Positions 25,289-33,381 of a DNA stretch of 64,000 nucleotides are shown piece by piece. The notes beneath the pieces are model-generated. The model did not search any database. It was not told where the DNA came from and saw only the letters and a program-made list of their open reading frames with translations. Numbering within the stretch: the stretch's first letter is position 1; each line of letters begins with the position of its first letter. The stretch comes from Acidovorax sp. T1 (lineage in GTDB: Bacteria; Pseudomonadota; Gammaproteobacteria; Burkholderiales; Burkholderiaceae_C), in the NCBI RefSeq assembly GCF_002176815.1, contig NZ_CP021648.1, positions 1,178,001-1,242,000 of the forward strand, read 5' to 3'. Position numbers and translations under genes: made by a program.

Positions 25289-27361
25289 CTATCGTCCGCG
25301 CAGGAACAGCGCGTCCAGCTCTTTCATCGAGAGCTGGCGCCAGGTGGGGCGGCCGTGGTTGCACTGGTCTGAGCGATCGGTGGTTTCCATCTGCCGCAGC
25401 AGAGCGTTCATCTCGTCGATGGTGAGCTTGCGGTTGGCGCGCACCGCGCCGTGGCAGGCCATGGTGCCCAAAATCTCATTGCGCGCGCGCTGCACCACGG
25501 TGCTGGCGTCGTGGGCGGCCAGCTCGGCCAGCACGCTGCGGGCCAGTTCCACGGCGTCGCCAAAACCTGACGCTGTGGCCAGTGTGGTGGGCACGGCGCG
25601 CACCGCCAGGGTCTTGGGCGAGAAGGGCACCACTTCCAGGCCCAGCGTGGCCAGCACCTCGGCGGATTCTTCGGCGGTGGCCACTTCTTCGGGCGTGGCG
25701 GCAAACGTGGCGGGTATCAGCAGCGGCTGGCTGGCAATGCGCGCGCCGCTGTCCACCTGGGCCTTGAGGCGCTCGTAGACGATCCGCTCGTGGGCGGCAT
25801 GCATGTCCACGATCACCAGCCCCTGCGCGTTTTCGGCCAGGATGTACACGCCATGCAGCTGGGCCACCGCGCGGCCCAGGGGCCAAGCGGTTTCGTTGCC
25901 ATCGCGGCCCAGGGGCCAAGCGGTTGCATTGCCATCGCGGCCCAGGGGCCAAGCGGTTGCATTGCCATCGCGGCCCAAGGGCCAGGTGGCCTCGGTGTGG
26001 CTGCCTGTCGCCTGGGTTGCTGCGGCGCTCGCCGGGGTGCCGTCTGGGCCGCCAGTGTTTGCAGGCGGGGCGGTGGATGCCGCTGCGTGCATCCACGCCG
26101 CTGCGGGCGCATGGGGTGCCCACTGGGGCTCTGTCGGCGGCGTTGCAGGCATTGCCGTGTGGCCCCACAGTGCCTGAAGGTCCGCCACATGGTGGCCGCG
26201 CTCTTCAAATTTGATAGCTGCCTGCGCTTGCCACGCTTGGGCTGGAGGCTGTTTTTGCTTGAAATCTTTTGTGCCTAACTCGGTCTGCACAGGGGGGGCA
26301 GCGGCGGCGGCCAGTGCTGCGGCGCGCGGCGCGGCCAGCGCGTTTTCGACCGCGTGGCGCACGGCCTGGTGCACCTCGCGGCTGTCGCGAAAGCGCACCT
26401 CGATCTTGGTGGGGTGCACGTTCACGTCCACGCGCGCCGGGTCAATCTCGACATACAGCGCATACACGGGCTGCTTGTGGCCGTGCAGCACGTCTTCGTA
26501 GGCGCTGCGCGCCGCGTGCGTGAGCACCTTGTCGCGCACGAAGCGGCCGTTGACATAGCAGTATTGCTGGTCGGCGCGCGAGCGGGCGGCGTCGGGCAGG
26601 CCCGCACGGCCGGTCACGGTGACGGGCCCGGCGCGGTGCTGCACGGCCACGGATTGCGCCACAAAATCTTCGCCCAGCACATCGGCCAGGCGGCGCGCCA
26701 GGGCGTCCTGCATGTTGGCATCGCCGGGCACAAAGGTGGCGCGCCATTGCTCGACCAGCTTGCCCTCGTGCCAGATGGCAAAGCCCACATCGGGCCGCGC
26801 CAGCGCATGGCGGCGCACCGATTCAATGCAGTGGGCCAGCTCGGTGGCGTCGGTCTTCAAGAACTTGCGGCGCGCCGGGGTGAAAAAAAACAGCTCTTTC
26901 ACCTCCACCGTGGTGCCGGTGCCGCGCGCCGCCGGGCGCAGCTCGCCGCTGCGGGCATCCAGCAGGAAGGCGCCAGTCTGGTGCGCGGGGCGTGACAGCA
27001 GCGCCATCTCCGACACCGAGCCAATGGCCGCCAGCGCCTCGCCCCGAAAACCCATGGTGGCCACGGTTTCCAGGTCGTTCAGGCTGGTGATCTTGCTGGT
27101 GGCGTGGCGGCGCAGGGCAATGGGCAGCTCATCGTGCGGAATGCCGCAGCCGTCGTCTTCCACGGCGATCAGCCGCACGCCGCCGGCCAGCAGGCGCACG
27201 GTGATCTGTGTGGCGCCCGAGTCGAGCGCGTTGTCCACCAGTTCGCGCACCACGGAGGCGGGGCGTTCCACCACTTCGCCGGCGGCGATCTGGCTGATGA
27301 GCTCGTCGGGCAGGTCGCGGATGGGTCGGCGGGGCGGTGGGGAGGTCAAGGCGTCGTTCAC
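25289..27361 (-). CDS. mutL: DNA mismatch repair protein MutL
   Basis: GHKL ATPase of mismatch repair, 690 residues. N-terminal domain: AAGEVVERPASVVRELVDNA, then DDGCGIP, ATSKI and GFRGEALAAIGSV. C-terminal domain keeps a nuclease-type site (DMHAAHERIVYE, with Met for the usual Gln), ACHGAVRAN and the CNHGRP motif. The linker holds two oddities: an in-frame copy of the dispersed repeat at 26205-26272, and a tandem array of an 11-residue unit (TAWPLGRDGNA) at 25872-25991. ATG 27361 gives MNDALTSPPPRRPIRDLPDE. Confidence 0.96.
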   Translation of the reverse strand: MNDALTSPPPRRPIRDLPDELISQIAAGEVVERPASVVRELVDNALDSGATQITVRLLAGGVRLIAVEDDGCGIPHDELPIALRRHATSKITSLNDLETVATMGFRGEALAAIGSVSEMALLSRPAHQTGAFLLDARSGELRPAARGTGTTVEVKELFFFTPARRKFLKTDATELAHCIESVRRHALARPDVGFAIWHEGKLVEQWRATFVPGDANMQDALARRLADVLGEDFVAQSVAVQHRAGPVTVTGRAGLPDAARSRADQQYCYVNGRFVRDKVLTHAARSAYEDVLHGHKQPVYALYVEIDPARVDVNVHPTKIEVRFRDSREVHQAVRHAVENALAAPRAAALAAAAAPPVQTELGTKDFKQKQPPAQAWQAQAAIKFEERGHHVADLQALWGHTAMPATPPTEPQWAPHAPAAAWMHAAASTAPPANTGGPDGTPASAAATQATGSHTEATWPLGRDGNATAWPLGRDGNATAWPLGRDGNETAWPLGRAVAQLHGVYILAENAQGLVIVDMHAAHERIVYERLKAQVDSGARIASQPLLIPATFAATPEEVATAEESAEVLATLGLEVVPFSPKTLAVRAVPTTLATASGFGDAVELARSVLAELAAHDASTVVQRARNEILGTMACHGAVRANRKLTIDEMNALLRQMETTDRSDQCNHGRPTWRQLSMKELDALFLRGR
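25872..25991 (-). repeat. 33-bp tandem repeat in the MutL linker
   Basis: Three full units of 33 bp (25872-25904, 25905-25937, 25938-25970) and a partial fourth, nearly identical; in frame, each encodes 11 residues. Confidence 0.92.
26205..26272 (+). repeat. Dispersed repeat, copy 3 (inside mutL)
   Basis: TTTGATAGCTGCCTGCGCTT, CGCTTGGGCTGGAGGC and TTTTTGCTTGAAATC follow the consensus. On the coding strand it gives FKQKQPPAQAWQAQAAIKFE in the non-conserved linker. Confidence 0.7.
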
Positions 27362-27460
27362 CGGGCGATTTTAGGGCGGGGGCGAGAAGGGGCATCGCGC
27401 GGGCCGACGCGGGCCGGTGGGGATAATGCACGCTGCCTTTGTCTTGCCGGAACCCCCCCC

Positions 27461-28108
27461 ATGGAATTAGTGACCTTTCTGATCGACTTCATCCTGCATG
27501 TCGACAAATACCTCGAAGCCTTTGTCGCCAGCTATGGGGCCTGGGTGTATGCCCTGTTGTTTTTGATTGTGTTTGTGGAAACTGGCGTGGTGGTTATGCC
27601 GTTTTTGCCGGGCGACTCGCTGCTGTTCATCGTGGGCGCGCTGTGCGGGGCCGGGATGATGAGTTTTCCGCTGGCCTGCGCCGTGCTGATTGCGGCGGCG
27701 ATCCTGGGCGACCAGTGCAACTACTCGATTGGCCGGTATTTCGGCCCCAAGGTGTTCCAGTGGGAAGACTCGCGCTGGTTCAACCGCCGTGCGTTCAACC
27801 AGGCCCATGATTTTTACGAGCGCTATGGCGGCATTACCGTCGTGATTGCGCGCTTCATGCCGTTCATTCGCACCTTTGCGCCGTTCGTGGCCGGTGTGGC
27901 GCAAATGGGGCGGGGCAAGTTCACTGCCTTCAATGTGGGCGGGGCCTTGCTGTGGGTGCTGGGGCTCTGCTCCACCGGGTATTTCTTTGGCAACTTTGCC
28001 TGGGTGAAGGAAAACCTGGGCCAGATCATTTTGGCGCTGGTCTTGATTCCCGGCCTGATCGCGGCGTTTGGCGCCTGGCGCGCCAGCCGCAAGGCCAACG
28101 CGGCCTGA
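27461..28108 (+). CDS. DedA family membrane protein
   Basis: A 215-residue inner-membrane protein of the DedA/SNARE-associated family (VTT domain), whose members translocate undecaprenyl phosphate or phospholipids or affect membrane potential. Motifs: FVETGVVVMPFLPGDSLLF, then GDQCNYSIGRYFG, and the ARFMPFIRTFAPFVAG stretch with the conserved arginines. Four or five hydrophobic segments. It diverges from mutL (99 bases) and ends eight bases before a strong terminator. Confidence 0.92.
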   Translation: MELVTFLIDFILHVDKYLEAFVASYGAWVYALLFLIVFVETGVVVMPFLPGDSLLFIVGALCGAGMMSFPLACAVLIAAAILGDQCNYSIGRYFGPKVFQWEDSRWFNRRAFNQAHDFYERYGGITVVIARFMPFIRTFAPFVAGVAQMGRGKFTAFNVGGALLWVLGLCSTGYFFGNFAWVKENLGQIILALVLIPGLIAAFGAWRASRKANAA

Positions 28109-28115
28109 ACAGTAA

Positions 28116-28164
28116 AAAAAAGCGTGCCTGGCGCGGAGTGATTCCGCGCCAGGCACGCTTTTTT
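28116..28164. terminator. Strong bidirectional terminator after the DedA gene
   Basis: 22-bp near-perfect stem (GCGTGCCTGGCGCGGA and its complement) with A-rich and T-rich flanks and a 5-base loop. Serves the DedA gene and the converging glycine-zipper gene. Confidence 0.9.
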
Positions 28165-28181
28165 CTTTTCAAGCCGATGGC

Positions 28182-28421
28182 TTAACGGCGGGGCTGGCTT
28201 TGATCGCGGTCTTTGCCGATTTCATTGCCGATAAGGGCGCCGGCTGCGGCGCCCCCCACGGTGCCCAGCGTGCCGCCGAGCACGGCATTGCCGGCAACCC
28301 CGCCCACCACGGCGCCCACGCCGGTCCCGATCTGGGCATTGGAAGGATTGGAGGCGCAGCCGCCCAGGGCCAGGGTGGCGGCGCAAATGACAGAGGCGAT
28401 AACGGTAAGACGGATGTTCAT
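28182..28421 (-). CDS. Small glycine-zipper lipoprotein
   Basis: A 79-residue protein with a lipoprotein signal peptide (MNIRLTVIASVICAATLALGGC, lipobox LGGC) and then a glycine-zipper segment of small residues (GTGVGAVVGGVAGNAVLGG), ending in a charged tail. It resembles the YMGG/OmpA-like glycine-zipper lipoproteins of unknown function, likely at the outer membrane. Confidence 0.85.
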   Translation of the reverse strand: MNIRLTVIASVICAATLALGGCASNPSNAQIGTGVGAVVGGVAGNAVLGGTLGTVGGAAAGALIGNEIGKDRDQSQPRR

Positions 28422-28781
28422 GGTAGGGGTCCTTTGGCTGGATGGTGTGTGGCACGACCGGGACTGGCAACGCAGTCAGGGCCGCCACGGGGCACAGGTC
28501 CACTATCGCGCGCTATCGCATGGGGCGCTGTAGGAAGCACCGGCCAGCCGGCGTAGGACAGAAGGCAGAGAGGCGAGCAGGGCGCGCCCGGCACAGGGGC
28601 CCGTGGGGCGCGTTGGCGCTCAGAGGCTGAGCGTTTTTCGGCCGTGCCCGAAAGGCGCGTCAAAACGCGCCGGGTCTAGGCGCAAAACACAGCCATAGCT
28701 CGGGCTATGGCGAGTATTTGCAACGACGAGCCGGTGTGTTTTGGCGTGCAAGGCGGGCATGGATGAAAGACTCTCAGCCTC
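28422..28781. other. 360-bp intergenic region with a terminator and a structured repeat
   Basis: No convincing protein gene. From 28422 to about 28610 it holds upstream sequence of the lipoprotein gene. At 28617 a plus-strand terminator appears with no gene before it, and from there to 28787 lies a set of nested inverted repeats (see separate entry). Confidence 0.6.
28617..28638 (+). terminator. Orphan intrinsic terminator
   Basis: CGCTCAG AGG CTGAGCG followed by TTTTT: perfect 7-bp stem. No plus-strand gene ends nearby, so it may end a small RNA starting after 28440 or belong to the repeat. Confidence 0.6.
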
Positions 28782-28787
28782 TCAGCC
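28623..28787. repeat. Nested inverted-repeat element, about 165 bp
   Basis: Outer arms AGAGGCTGAG (28624-28633) and CTCAGCCTCT (near 28776). Inside, CGCAAAACACA pairs with TGTGTTTTGGCG, enclosing the perfect hairpin GCCATAGC TCGG GCTATGGC. It looks like a MITE-like or RNA-forming element. It overlaps the last bases of the cupin gene at its right end. Confidence 0.55.
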
Positions 28788-29114
28788 CGGCGCCAGGCAG
28801 ATGGTGACCAGCAGCGAGGCGTCTTCCACGGCCGTCAGCGCGTGCAATGCCCGTGGCTGCAGGTGCACCAGGTCGCCCGCATGCAGCAGGTGCGTGGCCC
28901 CGCCGGCCTTGAACTCCACCGTGCCTTCAATGCATTGCACGGTCACCTCACCGGGGGTCTGGTGCTCGCGCATGCGCTTGCCGGCGGGCAGCACCACGCG
29001 CATGACTTCCAGCTGGCCCGCCTTGAGGAGGGCGCTGGTGGTGGCTTGTGCCAGGCGGTCGCCAAGGGGCAGCACACTGACGACCTGACCAGAAGGGGTG
29101 TGGGTAAGTGCCAT
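28782..29114 (-). CDS. Small cupin-domain protein
   Basis: A 110-residue single-domain cupin. Motif 1 appears in AGKRMREHQTPGEVTVQCIE and motif 2 in DLVHLQPRALHAL. Only part of the usual histidine set is present, so metal binding is uncertain. Single cupins of this kind act as sensors or small enzymes; I cannot assign one. Confidence 0.8.
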   Translation of the reverse strand: MALTHTPSGQVVSVLPLGDRLAQATTSALLKAGQLEVMRVVLPAGKRMREHQTPGEVTVQCIEGTVEFKAGGATHLLHAGDLVHLQPRALHALTAVEDASLLVTICLAPG

Positions 29115-29149
29115 GGGGTCTCCTGTGCAGCCTGGTCAACGGATCATCC

Positions 29150-30664
29150 CTACACCGACCGGCTGCGCGCCAGCGGCGGGTTCTTGGCGAAATAGCGTGT
29201 GATGCCGCGCATCAGCGCATCCGCCAGTTGCACCTGGTAGGCGGTGCTGCGCAGGCGCGCTTCTTCCTCGGGGTTGCTGATGAAGGCGGTTTCGACCAGC
29301 ACGCTGGGGATGTCGGGGGCCTTGAGCACGGCAAAACCGGCCTGCTCCACGCGCGGCTTGTGCAGCTTGCCCACATTGCCGATTTCGCCGAGCAGCACCG
29401 TGCCGAGTTTCAGGCTGTCGTTGATCTGCGCGGTGGTGCTCATGTCGAGCAGGGCGCGCTGCACATGCTGGTCTTTTGACTGCACGTTGATGCCGCCCAC
29501 CAGATCGGCCTGGTTCTCCTTGTTTGCCAGCCAGCGCGCCGCCGTGCTGGAGGCGCCACTTTGACTGAGCGCAAACACGCTGGCGCCGCGCGCGGCGGGT
29601 GTGGTGAAGGCGTCGGCATGGATGCTGACAAACAGGTCGGCCTGCACGCGCCGCGCCTTCTCGACGCGGGTGCCCAGCGGCACGAAAAAATCGCCATCGC
29701 GCGTGAGGTAGGCGCGCATGGGGTTGCCGCCCACGGTGGTGGCGTTGATGCGGTCGCGCAGCAGGTGGGCCACGCGCAGCACCACGTCTTTCTCGCGGGT
29801 GCCACCGGGGCCGATGGCGCCGGGGTCTTCGCCGCCATGGCCCGGGTCCAGCGCCACGATGATGATGCGGTCGGTTTGGGTGGCTGTGGCCCGGGGGCTG
29901 GCCGGGCTGCGTGCGGGGGGCTGTGCCTGTGCCGCGGCGGCGGTGGCGACTGCTGCCGGGGCGGGTACGGCCTGCGGGGCCTCGGGCGGCAGCGCGCGTG
30001 TGGCGCGCTGGGCCATCAGCTCGCCCAGCGGGTCTTTGTCGGCGGGTGGCAGGGCGGCCGTGGCCGTTGGCGGCGCGCCCGCCACGGTGCTGGCAGGCGT
30101 TGGGGCCACGGTGGGTGAAGGGGGGGCGGTGGTGGTGGCGGCGGCGGGCGCATCACGCAGGCGCTCGGCAATCAGGGCTTCCAGCGGGTCCACGGGCTCG
30201 GCGGGGTACAGGTCGAGCACCAGCCGGTGGCCATAGGCGGCCACGGGCGCCAGCGTGAACACCTGGGGCTTGGCGGCCTGTTTGAGATCGATCACCAGGC
30301 GCACCACGCCCGGCGTGTTCTGGCCGACGCGGATGCCCGCAATGTTGGGGTCATCGGCCTTGACCTTGGCCACCAGTTCGCGCAGCTCGGGGCTGAGGTC
30401 GATGCCTTCGATGTCCACCGCCAGGCGCGGCGGGGTGGTGACAAAAAATGGCTTGGTGGTGAGTTGCCCGTCGGATTCGATGGTGACGCGCGAATACTCG
30501 GGCGCCGGCCACACGCGCACCGCCAGAATGGTGGCACCCCGCGCAATCTGCTGCGCGCCCAGCAGCAGCACCAGGCTGCCGGCCTGCAGCAGGGTGCGGC
30601 GCGAGGGTGCGGACGGCGTTGCGGACGGTGTTGCGTGCCGTGGCCGGTCTGGGGCGGGTGTCAT
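29150..30664 (-). CDS. amiC: N-acetylmuramoyl-L-alanine amidase AmiC
   Basis: Periplasmic amidase that splits peptidoglycan at the septum. The 504-residue protein begins with a twin-arginine-like signal (PSRRTLLQAGSLVLLLGAQQ), then an AMIN domain (about residues 45-150), a Pro/Ala-rich linker and the amidase_3 domain: ALDPGHGGEDPGAIG supplies the first zinc histidine, with FVSIHADAF and ETAFISNPEEE further on. ATG 30664 overlaps the tsaE stop by four bases. Confidence 0.94.
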   Translation of the reverse strand: MTPAPDRPRHATPSATPSAPSRRTLLQAGSLVLLLGAQQIARGATILAVRVWPAPEYSRVTIESDGQLTTKPFFVTTPPRLAVDIEGIDLSPELRELVAKVKADDPNIAGIRVGQNTPGVVRLVIDLKQAAKPQVFTLAPVAAYGHRLVLDLYPAEPVDPLEALIAERLRDAPAAATTTAPPSPTVAPTPASTVAGAPPTATAALPPADKDPLGELMAQRATRALPPEAPQAVPAPAAVATAAAAQAQPPARSPASPRATATQTDRIIIVALDPGHGGEDPGAIGPGGTREKDVVLRVAHLLRDRINATTVGGNPMRAYLTRDGDFFVPLGTRVEKARRVQADLFVSIHADAFTTPAARGASVFALSQSGASSTAARWLANKENQADLVGGINVQSKDQHVQRALLDMSTTAQINDSLKLGTVLLGEIGNVGKLHKPRVEQAGFAVLKAPDIPSVLVETAFISNPEEEARLRSTAYQVQLADALMRGITRYFAKNPPLARSRSV

Positions 30665-31131
30665 GCGGTCATTCCTTGCAGCAGGCTGCGGCCCAGGGGC
30701 GTGTGGGCAAGCAGCGTGACTTGCCTTTCGGTTTCGTCAATTGCTTCAATGTGTATAGCAAGGTCGGCAGGCGGGGTAAGCGCTGCAGCCTTCTCGGGCC
30801 ATTCTGCCAGCTTGAGGCCCGGGCTGGCAAAAATATCCCTGAAACCCGCGTCTTCCCATTCGCGCGGGTCGTCGAAGCGGTAGAAGTCGAAGTGCCACAC
30901 CGTCGTGGCGTGGGGGGGCAGGCCCGGCGCCTCGTGCGGCTCGACCACGGCATAAGTGGGGCTTTTGATGCGGCCCTGCACGCCCAGTGCACGCAGCAGG
31001 TGGCGCACCAACGTGGTCTTGCCGGCGCCCAGATCGCCATGCAGCGTGAGGAAGGCATTGGCCAGCAGGGGCTGTGCGGCCAAGGCGCTGGCAAACGCCG
31101 CAGTGTCGTCCTCGCTGTGCCAGGTCAGCAC
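30661..31131 (-). CDS. tsaE: tRNA threonylcarbamoyladenosine biosynthesis ATPase TsaE
   Basis: ATPase that works with TsaB and TsaD to make t6A37 in tRNA. Walker A HGDLGAGKTTLVRHLLRALG, then IKSPTYAVVEPHE, and the FDFYRFDDPREW motif are intact; the C-terminal LKLAEWPEKA matches the family. The start is uncertain: GTG 31131 (VLTWHSEDDTAAFASAL) gives 156 residues and the usual N-terminus, while TTG near 31206 would overlap the start of divergent queG. Coupled to amiC by a 4-base overlap. Confidence 0.9.
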   Translation of the reverse strand: MLTWHSEDDTAAFASALAAQPLLANAFLTLHGDLGAGKTTLVRHLLRALGVQGRIKSPTYAVVEPHEAPGLPPHATTVWHFDFYRFDDPREWEDAGFRDIFASPGLKLAEWPEKAAALTPPADLAIHIEAIDETERQVTLLAHTPLGRSLLQGMTA

Positions 31132-31185
31132 GCGGGCGCCGTCGGCAGGCGCTTGTGGGGCGGAGGTTTCTACAATCCGGCCGAT

Positions 31186-32277
31186 ATGTGGTGCAACAGT
31201 CAACTCGTTCCTCAAATGCGGGAGTGGGCCCGTGAACTGGGATTTTCCCAAATTGGCGTGGCGGGGGTGGATTTGTCTGCCGCCGAGCCGGGGTTGATGC
31301 AGTGGCTGGCCCAAGGGTTCCATGGCGACATGCATTACATGGCTGCGCATGGCCTCAAGCGCGCCCGCCCGGCCGAGCTGGTGCCGGGCACCGTGAGCGT
31401 GATCACCGCGCGCATGGATTATTTGCCGCGCGACACTTTCACACCAGCGCCCCAGCAGGCACAAGGCGGCTGGCAGGCCGTCGAGTTGGCCCGCCTTTCG
31501 CGCCCGCAAGAGGGCATTGTGTCGGTCTATGCGCGGGGGCGCGACTACCACAAGGTGCTGCGCGCGCGCCTGCAAAAGCTCAGCGACCGCATTGGCGAGG
31601 CCGTGGGGCCTTTTGGCCACCGCGTGTTCACCGATTCGGCGCCGGTGCTGGAGGCCGAACTGGCCGCGCGCAGCGGGCAGGGCTGGCGCGGCAAGCACAC
31701 GCTGGTGCTCCACCGCGAAGCGGGCTCGATGTTCTTTCTGGGCGAGATCTACGTGGACATGGCCTTGCCGCCCAGCGAGCCCGTCACGGCGCACTGCGGC
31801 AGCTGCAGCGCCTGCATGGACGTGTGCCCCACGCAGGCCATCATTGCGCCGCACCGGCTGGATGCGCGGCGCTGCATCTCGTACCTGACCATCGAGCACG
31901 CCGGGCCGATTCCGCTGGAGCTGCGCCCGCTGATGGGCAACCGCATCTATGGCTGCGACGATTGCCAGCTGATCTGCCCCTGGAACAAGTTTGCGCAGGT
32001 CAGCCGCCTGCCGGATTTTGACGAGCGCAAGGGGCTGGCGGGCCAGCAGCTGGTGCACCTGTTTGCCTGGGACGAGGCCACCTTTTTGCGCATGACCGAG
32101 GGCGGCCCCATCCGCCGCATCGGGCATGAACGCTGGCTGCGCAACGTCGCGGTGGCGCTGGGCAATGCGCTGCGTGCCACGGGCGATGCCGGGGTGCGCG
32201 CGGCGCTGCAGTCCCGCGCCGAGGACGCCAGTGCGCTGGTGCGCGAGCATGTGACGTGGGCGCTTGATTTGGAGTGA
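31186..32277 (+). CDS. queG: Epoxyqueuosine reductase QueG
   Basis: Cobalamin-dependent iron-sulfur enzyme for the last step of queuosine synthesis in tRNA. The 363-residue protein carries two 4Fe-4S motifs: CGSCSACMDVCPTQAI, and CDDCQLICPWNK further on. The ARGRDYHKVLRARLQKL and DSAPVLEAELA stretches are typical. ATG 31186 gives the family N-terminus (QLVPQMREWARELGF). It diverges from tsaE. Confidence 0.95.
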   Translation: MWCNSQLVPQMREWARELGFSQIGVAGVDLSAAEPGLMQWLAQGFHGDMHYMAAHGLKRARPAELVPGTVSVITARMDYLPRDTFTPAPQQAQGGWQAVELARLSRPQEGIVSVYARGRDYHKVLRARLQKLSDRIGEAVGPFGHRVFTDSAPVLEAELAARSGQGWRGKHTLVLHREAGSMFFLGEIYVDMALPPSEPVTAHCGSCSACMDVCPTQAIIAPHRLDARRCISYLTIEHAGPIPLELRPLMGNRIYGCDDCQLICPWNKFAQVSRLPDFDERKGLAGQQLVHLFAWDEATFLRMTEGGPIRRIGHERWLRNVAVALGNALRATGDAGVRAALQSRAEDASALVREHVTWALDLE

Positions 32278-32330
32278 AAAGTACCTCTGGCGCTTTGTGT
32301 ATAAGCGCTGGTAGCTATTTAATTGATAGT
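32277..32330 (-). repeat. Dispersed repeat, copy 4 (intergenic)
   Basis: Read on the minus strand: AAATAGCTACCAGCGCTT, ATACACAAAGCGCCAGAGG. Lies between the convergent queG and AEC transporter genes. Confidence 0.7.
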
Positions 32331-32353
32331 GCTTGCGTCGCTGGCGGCAGGCG

Positions 32354-33259
32354 TCAGCGCAAGAACCCCAGCGCAAAAGGCAGGCTCACCACGCCCAGCA
32401 GCGTGGACAGCGTGACCAGCCCCGCCACATACGGCCCGTTGTAGCCCATGCGCGCCGCCAGCACATAGCAGGTGGACGCGGTGGGCAGGGCCGAAAACGC
32501 CAGCAGCACGGTGGTCTGCACCGGGTTGAGCGCGAACAGCTGGGCCATGGCAAAGGCGATGAGCGGCTGCACCAGGTGGCGAATCGACAGCACGGCGATG
32601 CTCAGCGTCTTGCTGCGCGTGAGCAGGCCGAACTGCATGCCCGCGCCCGCCGCCATCAGGCCCAGCGCCAGCGAGGCCGCGCTGATGCGGCTTACCGTGG
32701 GTTCCAGCCAATCGGGAATGCGAAAGCCCAGCAGGTTGGCCACCAGCCCCGAGGCGGTGGCAACGATCAGGGGGTTGCGCAGCAGTTCGCGCGCAAAGCC
32801 GTGCTGGCCGTGGCGCGCCATGGGCCACACGGCGGCCACGTTGAACAGCGGCACGCACACACCGATCAGCACGGCAATCATCAGCAGGCCCTGCGCGCCG
32901 GCCAGGCGCTCGGCCAGAGCCAGGCCGATGAAGGAGTTGAAGCGAAATGCCACCTGCGCGCTGGCGGCGTGGTCGCGGGCGTCGATGCGCTGGCCCAGCC
33001 AGGGCCAGTGCGGCAGGCTGTAGGCCAGTGCAATGCCGGCCAGGCCCGACAGCACGCCTGCGCTGATCAGGCCCGACGCTGCGCGGATGTCCACCGGGCT
33101 TTTCACGATGGACTGGAACAGCAGCACGGGAAACAGCAGGTAGTACACCAGGCTCTCCACGGGCTGCCAGACGGAGCGGTTGAGGGCGGTGTAGCGGCAG
33201 ACCAGGTAGCCGAAGAGGATGAGGGTGAAGTCGGGGAGGAGGAGTTGGGCGTAATTCAC
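32354..33259 (-). CDS. AEC (auxin efflux carrier) family transporter
   Basis: A 301-residue inner-membrane protein with about ten hydrophobic segments, of the AEC family that in bacteria moves malate, malonate or similar acids. Recognisable parts are LLPDFTLILFGYLVCR, then VESLVYYLLFPVLLFQSI, FRFNSFIGLALAERLAG and the C-terminal PTASTCYVLAARMGY stretch. GTG 33259 gives the family-type start (VNYAQLLLPDF). It diverges from the binding-protein gene by 122 bases. Confidence 0.88.
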   Translation of the reverse strand: MNYAQLLLPDFTLILFGYLVCRYTALNRSVWQPVESLVYYLLFPVLLFQSIVKSPVDIRAASGLISAGVLSGLAGIALAYSLPHWPWLGQRIDARDHAASAQVAFRFNSFIGLALAERLAGAQGLLMIAVLIGVCVPLFNVAAVWPMARHGQHGFARELLRNPLIVATASGLVANLLGFRIPDWLEPTVSRISAASLALGLMAAGAGMQFGLLTRSKTLSIAVLSIRHLVQPLIAFAMAQLFALNPVQTTVLLAFSALPTASTCYVLAARMGYNGPYVAGLVTLSTLLGVVSLPFALGFLR

Positions 33260-33381
33260 GGAGCCGAGAATACCTGACGGCGCTGCTTTCTGCGGGTTAG
33301 CCCCTATGGGGAATCTTTGGACAGGACGGCTGGTGAATGCGCATAACATGGAGACTTGTAACCCCCAAAAAGGAGAATCGA

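Noticed and set aside
25872..25991. CRISPR-like array
   Set aside because: Repeats are directly abutting with no spacers and are in frame in mutL; a coding minisatellite.
30738..30790. GTATAGCAAGG...TAAGCGCTGCAG in tsaE as a repeat copy
   Set aside because: Only scattered agreement with the consensus; could be a worn copy but not supportable.
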